Positions 13,957-18,514 of a stretch of 18,514 nt of DNA are shown piece after piece. A model generated the notes under the pieces. That model did not search any database and was not told the origin of the DNA. It worked only from the letters and a program-made list of their open reading frames with translations. This stretch comes from Porphyromonadaceae bacterium UBA4277 (GTDB lineage Bacteria > Bacteroidota > Bacteroidia > Bacteroidales > Muribaculaceae), in assembly GCA_002395965.1 (NCBI GenBank), contig DGVT01000038.1, positions 1 to 18,514 on the forward strand. The letters run 5' to 3'. Positions within the stretch are counted from its first letter, which is position 1. Every line of letters begins with the position of its first letter. A program made the position numbers and the translations under genes.

Positions 13957-14583
13957 TCAGTTGGCTTCTTTCATTTTCCCTACATTGGCATCGATAATCT
14001 GGCGTCCGCTGGCGGTGGCTATGCCGCGCAGGAAGTTAAGGAAGGCTCCGTCGAAGGCATTGATTTTCTTGAAGTCGTAGTCGGCAATGCTATCGTTGTG
14101 ATGCAGGTTGCTCATTGTGGTCAGAAACAGGAAAGCTGCTATGTCGGTATTTATGTCGGGCAGGACATCGCCTTCGGCCTGCGCCTGCTTGAGCACCGAG
14201 CTCAGCCCGAGCACGAAATTGTGCTCCTGCTCGCGCTGCTTGACAAAAAGCTCGGGGTAGAGGCGCTGCAGGTCATCGACATAGGCGGTGGACATGTTCT
14301 GCATGTACTCGCGCACGTGCGTATATACATTAAATAAAGCGGCGAAGCAGTTTTCTGACTGGTCAAAAATCTGTTTCACCTGTTCGTTTTGGCGACGATG
14401 CTCGGCCTCGATACATTCCTTGACAAGGGTGAGCTTGTCGGGGAATTTTTCATAAAGGGTACGCTTAGAAATGCCACAGGAGCGGGCCACGATGTCCATG
14501 GTCATGGATGTGGGGCCCACACGCTGAAGCAATTTCCCGGCTTCCTGAATGATGTGTTCTTTTACGTCCATTTCTGTCTTCAT
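13957..14583 (-). CDS. TetR/AcrR-family transcriptional regulator of the efflux operon
   Basis: This is a 208-residue one-component regulator. The N-terminal DNA-binding domain covers about residues 8-55: IIQEAGKLLQRVGPTSMTMDIVARSCGISKRTLYEKFPDK, with the TetR helix-turn-helix. The rest is a variable ligand-binding domain. The probable -7 box at 14596-14603 would put the transcript start near 14590, so the ATG at 14583 would have a leader of only a few bases. The in-frame ATG at 14571 (MDVKEHIIQEAG) is an equally good start and gives a leader of about 19. It is first in the operon and probably represses its own promoter and the pump genes, but no operator palindrome is obvious enough to name. 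The divergent DUF2461 gene may share control. Confidence 0.88.
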   Translation of the reverse strand: MKTEMDVKEHIIQEAGKLLQRVGPTSMTMDIVARSCGISKRTLYEKFPDKLTLVKECIEAEHRRQNEQVKQIFDQSENCFAALFNVYTHVREYMQNMSTAYVDDLQRLYPELFVKQREQEHNFVLGLSSVLKQAQAEGDVLPDINTDIAAFLFLTTMSNLHHNDSIADYDFKKINAFDGAFLNFLRGIATASGRQIIDANVGKMKEAN

Positions 14584-14595
14584 TCAATTCGGCGG

Positions 14596-14628
14596 CAAAG
14601 GTAGTAGAAAACTTTCAAAACGACAAAA
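14596..14628 (-). promoter_or_regulatory. Promoter of the tetR-efflux operon
   Basis: On the minus strand TTTTG (14624-14628) is followed after exactly 20 bases by TACCTTTG (14603 to 14596). This matches the Bacteroidetes consensus TTTG-N17-23-TAnnTTTG well. The -7 box ends only 12 bases before the first possible start codon of tetR. Confidence 0.7.
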
Positions 14629-14677
14629 GTTTTTGCAGTTTTATTTGCTCTGACTTGCAACTTTGTCGCCCAAGTTT

Positions 14678-14685
14678 TAATTTTG
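14678..14685 (+). promoter_or_regulatory. -7 box of the DUF2461 gene
   Basis: TAATTTTG matches TAnnTTTG. A CTTG at 14654-14657 lies 20 bases upstream as a partial -33 element. Transcription would start near 14692, about 50 bases before the ATG at 14745. The box diverges from the tetR promoter, with about 50 bases between the two -33 regions' outer edges. Confidence 0.5.
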
Positions 14686-14744
14686 CGCTGTGGTTAACAC
14701 AAATCTATTGTTATACCTTTCCTAAGTGAATGTGATTGAACGAC

Positions 14745-15410
14745 ATGAAATCGGCAAGTAACATAATCGAGATTTTGAAATTCCTGCGCCGGCTCGAAGC
14801 AAATAACGACCGCGCGTGGTTCAAGGCCCACAAGCATGAGTATGATGCCCTGCGCATGCCCTGGGAGCAGGACATGGAGCGCCTGATCGGGCTCGTGGCC
14901 GGCTACGACGAGAATGTGCGTGGCCTGGCAGTGAAAGACTGCGTGTATCGCATCTACCGCGACATCCGCTTCAGCAAAGACAAGAGCCCCTACAAGAACT
15001 ACTTCTCGGGGGTGCTGGGCCGCGGCGGCCGCCACACGGTGATGTCGGGCTATTATGTGCACTTCCAGCCGGGAATGCTCATGATGGGAGGCGGCATCTG
15101 GTGGCCCGAGAAAGCAATTCTCACGCGACTGCGCTCGCTCATCGACGCTGAGCCCGAAGAGTTCAGGCGCATAGTGGAGAACGAGGCCATCACCTCACGC
15201 TACAGCTGGGACTGCAACACGCTCAAGAAAATGCCACAAGGCTATGACCCTGACCACCCCATGGCACAATATCTGAAAATGAAGGAATACATTCTCATGA
15301 TGCGCCCCGGCGAAGACTACTTTGACTGCGACGACTGGGTGGAGCGCGTGGCAGCCGACTTGCGCCCGCTCAAGCCGTTGCACGACTTCCTCAACTACGT
15401 CTTCGACTGA
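14745..15410 (+). CDS. DUF2461 domain-containing protein (TIGR02453-like)
   Basis: The protein has 221 residues from the ATG at 14745. The frame extends to an in-frame TTG at 14736, but ATG is the natural start (MKSASNIIEILKFLRRLEAN). It matches the DUF2461 family over its whole length. Features seen are NNDRAWFKAHKHEYDALRMPWE at the N terminus, VYRIYRDIRFSKDKSPYKNYFS (the strongest family signature), and GGRHTVMSGYYVHFQPGMLMMGGGIWWPE. The C-terminal half is helical. No signal peptide or membrane segment is present, so it is cytoplasmic. The biochemical function of the family is unknown to me. It is transcribed away from tetR and stands alone; a terminator-like hairpin and the second 205-bp element follow. 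Confidence 0.87.
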   Translation: MKSASNIIEILKFLRRLEANNDRAWFKAHKHEYDALRMPWEQDMERLIGLVAGYDENVRGLAVKDCVYRIYRDIRFSKDKSPYKNYFSGVLGRGGRHTVMSGYYVHFQPGMLMMGGGIWWPEKAILTRLRSLIDAEPEEFRRIVENEAITSRYSWDCNTLKKMPQGYDPDHPMAQYLKMKEYILMMRPGEDYFDCDDWVERVAADLRPLKPLHDFLNYVFD

Positions 15411-15428
15411 CAATCGCCGAAAGCACAT

Positions 15429-15448
15429 CACCCCCCATAATCGGGGTG
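15429..15448 (+). terminator. Terminator-like hairpin fused to the left end of element copy 2
   Basis: CACCCC (15429-15434) pairs with GGGGTG (15443-15448) around an 8-base loop, 19 bases past the DUF2461 stop. The 3' arm is shared with the first bases of the 205-bp element (from 15444), the same situation as at copy 1. Confidence 0.45.
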
Positions 15449-15648
15449 TGTCATAATTCAAAAAAGCGTTGAAAACGCAGACGCATCGAAGATGCGACCA
15501 TTTCTTTAACACCATGCAAGCAACATCGAAGATGTGCGCAGCTTGGTGAAAGACAGCGAATTAAAAGGGTGCTTCGAAGATGCACAACATGTGTCGGGTT
15601 ATACTTCGATCACCTCTGATTTTCTATAATTTGAATTATGACACACCC
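15444..15648. mobile_element. 205-bp terminal-inverted-repeat element, copy 2 (MITE-like)
   Basis: Base-for-base identical to 1546-1750 and in the same orientation, with 19-bp terminal inverted repeats at 15444-15462 and 15630-15648. Identity extends to 15442-15651. It lies between the DUF2461 gene and the promoter of the hemerythrin gene and interrupts neither. The perfect identity 13.9 kb apart in unrelated intergenic regions indicates recent spread or gene conversion. Confidence 0.8.
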
Positions 15649-15766
15649 TCACGGTGTCGGAGACCCTACAACCATGCTTAACACACTGCAGCCTCCAACG
15701 TGCGGTTTCGGGCTGTGGCACTAAATTAATTTCTTAATTCTTAATTCCTAATTCATAATTAAATCG

Positions 15767-15774
15767 TAACTTTG
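15767..15774 (+). promoter_or_regulatory. -7 box of the hemerythrin-regulator operon
   Basis: TAACTTTG matches TAnnTTTG. It ends 19 bases before the ATG at 15794, giving a leader of about 13 nt. Upstream is an A/T-rich run with repeated TTAATTC words (15734-15748) and no clear -33 TTTG. Confidence 0.55.
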
Positions 15775-15793
15775 CAAGTTAATAGCAACAAAT

Positions 15794-16489
15794 ATGAAAG
15801 AACTGTTATATGATAGCAGCCGCAAAATGAGCGATCTGCTCACTGCCGAGCCGGGTCTGGTGATGATATTGCAACGCGTGGGCATTCCTCTTGGCGTGGG
15901 CGACCACTCGATTGAGCAAGTGTGCCGGCATCACAATGTGGATCCCGACTTCTTTCTGCTGCTGTGCAACATTTACACTCACGAGCACTATGTGCCCGAG
16001 CGCAGCCGCATTCTGTCCACACCCATGAATCAGCTGGTACCCTATCTGCGCCTGTCGCACGAGTATTACACCACCAAGCGACTGCCACACATCGAGCGCC
16101 ACCTGCACCACATTGCACAAAGCCTGCCCGAGAAGGTGGCCAAGGTGTTTATACGGTTTTTCGAGCACTACAAGCATGAGGTGACCGAGCATTTCGCCCA
16201 TGAGGAAGAGTTAGTTTACCCGCATGTCGAAGCATTGCAGCGCGGCAACGCCGACACGTCCTACAGCATGGGCACGTTCATCGAGTCGCACGGCAACCTT
16301 GAGGACAAGTTGAACGATTTGGTTCAGATCATCTTCAAATATCTGCCCGAGCCCGCCACCAGCGACGATGCCGTCGATGTGGTGTATGACATCTTGCAGG
16401 TGTCTAACGACCTTAACAAGCACAGCCTGCTCGAGGAAAAAGTGCTTGTGCCATATGTTAAATATCTTGAAGAGGAGGTGCAGCGATGA
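15794..16489 (+). CDS. Hemerythrin-domain protein, RIC/ScdA-like
   Basis: The protein has 231 residues and is cytoplasmic. Residues about 10-60 resemble the short N-terminal domain of RIC/ScdA iron-centre repair proteins (DLLTAEPGLVMILQRVGIPLGVGDHSIEQVCRHHNVD), but the paired cysteines usual there are absent (GVGD instead). Residues about 85-225 are a hemerythrin-type four-helix bundle. Candidate di-iron ligands are H89 (LSHEYY), H133 and E137 (HFAHE), H165 (FIESHG), and H210 with E214 (NKHSLLEE). Such proteins bind oxygen or NO, or help repair iron-sulfur clusters. The stop overlaps the start of the next gene (ATGA), so production is coupled to a LuxR-type regulator. That makes a sensing role as likely as repair. 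Confidence 0.85.
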   Translation: MKELLYDSSRKMSDLLTAEPGLVMILQRVGIPLGVGDHSIEQVCRHHNVDPDFFLLLCNIYTHEHYVPERSRILSTPMNQLVPYLRLSHEYYTTKRLPHIERHLHHIAQSLPEKVAKVFIRFFEHYKHEVTEHFAHEEELVYPHVEALQRGNADTSYSMGTFIESHGNLEDKLNDLVQIIFKYLPEPATSDDAVDVVYDILQVSNDLNKHSLLEEKVLVPYVKYLEEEVQR

Positions 16490-17064
16490 AAACTCGAGTC
16501 TTGATAGTGGAACCCAGCGAGGTGATCGTGGCAGGCCTGACTGCGCTGCTGGCCGGGGTGACGCGCTTCAAGCTGCTTGAGCCGGTGAACGACGTTGCGC
16601 AACTTCGCGAGCGACTAATAGCGTCAAAGCCCGATGTGGTGGTTATCAATGCCACGCTTGTAGAGTCGGCTGCTGCCGTGCGCGAGGCCGAGGATATGGT
16701 GGTTATAGCACTTGTTTATCAATATGTGGAACAGTTGAAGCTACGGCGCTTTGATGCCGTGATCGACATTCGCGAGAGCAGGGCATCGATAGCCGAGACC
16801 ATCATCGAGGCTGCCACGGCACAGCACGAGAGTGCATCGGCCGGAGCTGTAAGCTACGAGCTGTCGAAGAGGGAGACGGCAGTGCTGGTGCTTGTGGCAA
16901 AAGGGCTGACCAACAAGGAGATTGCCGACCAGCTCAACGTCTCGCCCCACACCGTGATGTCGCACCGCAAAAACATCATGCACAAAACCGGCATCAAGAG
17001 CGTGGCCGGCCTCACCGTCTATGCCATGCTCAACAACTTGATCGACGAGAGCACTCTTATTTAG
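16486..17064 (+). CDS. NarL/LuxR-type regulator with degenerate receiver domain
   Basis: The protein has 192 residues. Residues 1-115 follow a response-regulator receiver pattern, but the key residues are lost. The acidic pair after the first strand is EP (VLIVEPSEV, E9-P10) where DD is usual. The phospho-acceptor position is N55 (PDVVVINA) instead of Asp, and the later Lys is not evident (DAVIDIRES). Residues about 124-185 are an intact LuxR-type helix-turn-helix (LSKRETAVLVLVAKGLTNKEIADQLNVSPHTVMSHRKNIMHKTGI). It should bind DNA but not be controlled by ordinary phosphorylation. It overlaps the hemerythrin gene by 4 bases, which suggests the di-iron protein provides the signal. The permease gene starts 34 bases downstream. 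Confidence 0.88.
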   Translation: MKTRVLIVEPSEVIVAGLTALLAGVTRFKLLEPVNDVAQLRERLIASKPDVVVINATLVESAAAVREAEDMVVIALVYQYVEQLKLRRFDAVIDIRESRASIAETIIEAATAQHESASAGAVSYELSKRETAVLVLVAKGLTNKEIADQLNVSPHTVMSHRKNIMHKTGIKSVAGLTVYAMLNNLIDESTLI

Positions 17065-17098
17065 TTGAAAACAGAAAGCAATACACACATATATATAC

Positions 17099-17848
17099 AT
17101 GTACACTATCAAAAAGTTAAATAATTTCGGCGAATACTGCATGTTTCTGTGGCGCACGTTCAGCATCCCCGAGAAGTGGCGAGAATTTATAAAGCGCTAT
17201 CTGAATGAGATTTCAAAGCTCGGAATTGATTCTATTCCGCTCATTATTATCGTGTCGCTGTTCATCGGCTCATTGTGCACGATATTGATTAAGCTCAATA
17301 TCAACAATCCGCTTCTGCCGCGCTATGCCGTGGGTATGACCACCCGTGAGATTATTCTGCTGGAGTTCTCGTCGTCGATTCTGTGCCTCATTCTTTCGGG
17401 CAAGATAGGCAGTAACATTGCCAGCGAGATAGGCACCATGCGCGTCACCGAGCAAATCGACGCCCTCGACATTATGGGCATAAACTCGGCCAACTTCCTG
17501 GTGTTGCCCAAGATTGCCGGTCTGGTGACAATCATGCCGTTCATGGTGATTATCTGCATGGGGACGAGCTTGTTTGGCGGCTACCTGATTTGTGTGCTCA
17601 CGGGCATAGTGAGCACCGACACCTACATCTATGGCATACAGACGATGTTTATCGAGTGGTATGTGTGGTTTGCCTTGATCAAGTCGCTATTCTTCGCCTT
17701 TATCATCTCAAGCATCTCGGCCTACTATGGCTACACCGTGCAAGGCGGCTCTACCGATGTGGGTAAAGCCAGCACCGACGCCGTGGTGATGAGCAACATC
17801 ATGATTCTGCTCGTGGACGTAATCCTCACCAAGCTCATGCTGCAATAG
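17099..17848 (+). CDS. mlaE: MlaE-family lipid ABC transporter permease
   Basis: The protein has 249 residues, the usual MlaE length. It has an amphipathic N-terminal segment (WRTFSIPEKWREFIKRYLNEI), then hydrophobic helices at about 43-66, 84-100, 133-168, 188-210 and 230-247. The family hallmark GKIGSNIASEIGTMRVTEQI and the following DALDIMGI occupies residues 101-128. It would form the membrane part of a phospholipid transporter that keeps the outer membrane asymmetric, working with the ATPase encoded 55 bases downstream. An MCE-domain protein (MlaD) is expected beyond the window. There is no obvious promoter in the 34-base gap after the regulator gene, so it may be read through from the hemerythrin operon. 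Confidence 0.9.
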   Translation: MYTIKKLNNFGEYCMFLWRTFSIPEKWREFIKRYLNEISKLGIDSIPLIIIVSLFIGSLCTILIKLNINNPLLPRYAVGMTTREIILLEFSSSILCLILSGKIGSNIASEIGTMRVTEQIDALDIMGINSANFLVLPKIAGLVTIMPFMVIICMGTSLFGGYLICVLTGIVSTDTYIYGIQTMFIEWYVWFALIKSLFFAFIISSISAYYGYTVQGGSTDVGKASTDAVVMSNIMILLVDVILTKLMLQ

Positions 17849-17903
17849 CACGAGGCCGGCGATAGAAAAAACATAATCAGTAATTCCTAATGATAAAAGA
17901 ATA

Positions 17904-18514
17904 ATGATAGAAGTCAAAGGTGTTGAGAAATCGTTTGCCGAGAATGGAGGAGTGCGTCAAGTGCTTTTCGGCATTAACGCGAAGTTCTATGATGGCATGA
18001 CCAATCTGATTATCGGGCAGAGCGGCTCGGGCAAGACCGTGCTGGTGAAGAACATCGTGGGGCTGTTCAAGCCCGACGTGGGGCAGATCCTGTATGACGG
18101 CCGCGACATCACTGTCATGGACCGCAAGCAGCTCAAGGCACTGCGCAACGAGATAGGCATGCTGTTTCAAGGCTCAGCGCTGTTCGACAGCGAGACTGTG
18201 ATGGGCAACGTCATCTTTCCGCTGAAGATGTTCTCGAGCATGAGCGTCGAGGAGCAGCGCGAGCGGGCGCAATTCTGCATCGACCGCGTGAACCTCACCG
18301 GCAGCGAGAACAAGTACCCCAGCGAGCTCTCGGGCGGCATGCAGAAGCGTGCGGCCATAGCCCGCGCCATTGCACTTAACCCGAAATACCTGTTTTGCGA
18401 CGAGCCTAATTCAGGCCTCGACCCCAAGACTTCAATCGTTATCGACGAGTTGCTAAGCGACATCACTCACGAGTTCGGCATCACCACTATCATCAACACC
18501 CACGACATGAACTC
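17904..18514 (+). CDS. mlaF: MlaF-family ABC transporter ATPase (partial, cut by window end)
   Basis: The reading frame starts at the ATG at 17904 (MIEVKGVEKSFAENG) and is still open at 18514, giving 203 residues; about 40-60 more are expected. All nucleotide-binding motifs present are intact: Walker A GQSGSGKT (38-45), Q-loop GMLFQGSALFDSETV (Q89), signature LSGGMQKR (142-149), Walker B YLFCDE (162-167) followed by PNSGLDP, and H-loop histidine H200 in INTHDM. The MLFQ-GSALFDS and SGGMQKRAAIARA wording is typical of MlaF. It powers the MlaE permease. It begins 55 bases after mlaE on the same strand. Confidence 0.92.
   Translation, partial: MIEVKGVEKSFAENGGVRQVLFGINAKFYDGMTNLIIGQSGSGKTVLVKNIVGLFKPDVGQILYDGRDITVMDRKQLKALRNEIGMLFQGSALFDSETVMGNVIFPLKMFSSMSVEEQRERAQFCIDRVNLTGSENKYPSELSGGMQKRAAIARAIALNPKYLFCDEPNSGLDPKTSIVIDELLSDITHEFGITTIINTHDMN

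Overview
The window looks like a chromosomal segment from an anaerobic gut member of the Bacteroidales, most likely a Muribaculaceae- or Prevotella-like organism. Four things point there: promoters with the Bacteroidetes -7 box TAnnTTTG, little Shine-Dalgarno signal, BspA-type leucine-rich-repeat proteins ending in short dockerin modules (VDVDDVNAxINxIL), and a fused 2-oxoglutarate:ferredoxin oxidoreductase KorA with KorB. This assignment is inferred from the gene set only.

Layout. Bases 1-497 hold a 27-bp tandem repeat array followed by non-coding DNA dense in inverted repeats. A small secreted LRR-dockerin gene (minus, 498-1361) is followed by a 700-bp intergenic stretch carrying copy 1 of a 205-bp element with 19-bp terminal inverted repeats, then korA-korB (plus, 2081-4965). 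A second, larger LRR-Big2-dockerin gene lies on the minus strand (5116-7584). Next is a minus-strand efflux operon read from right to left: TetR regulator, TolC-like outer membrane factor, periplasmic adaptor lipoprotein, RND pump, and a small PII-like protein (14583 down to 7861). A DUF2461 gene diverges from tetR (plus, 14745-15410). It is followed by copy 2 of the 205-bp element, identical base for base to copy 1. The window ends with a plus-strand run: a hemerythrin/RIC-like protein overlapping a NarL-type regulator with a degenerate receiver, then an MlaE-like permease and an MlaF-like ATPase cut by the window edge.

How the genes work together. KorAB supplies ferredoxin-linked 2-oxoacid oxidation or reductive carboxylation in central metabolism. 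The tetR-tolC-MFP-RND set is a complete tripartite efflux system, and the PII-like protein at its end may regulate the pump. The di-iron protein and the pseudo-receiver regulator are translationally coupled and look like an oxygen/NO/redox-responsive pair. MlaEF would maintain outer-membrane lipid asymmetry. The two LRR-dockerin proteins are probably secreted or surface proteins with an unknown partner.

Most worth a second look: the identical pair of structured, transposase-less inverted-repeat elements 13.9 kb apart; the hemerythrin/pseudo-receiver pair; the PII-like subunit of the RND operon; and the hairpin-dense non-coding region at the left end.
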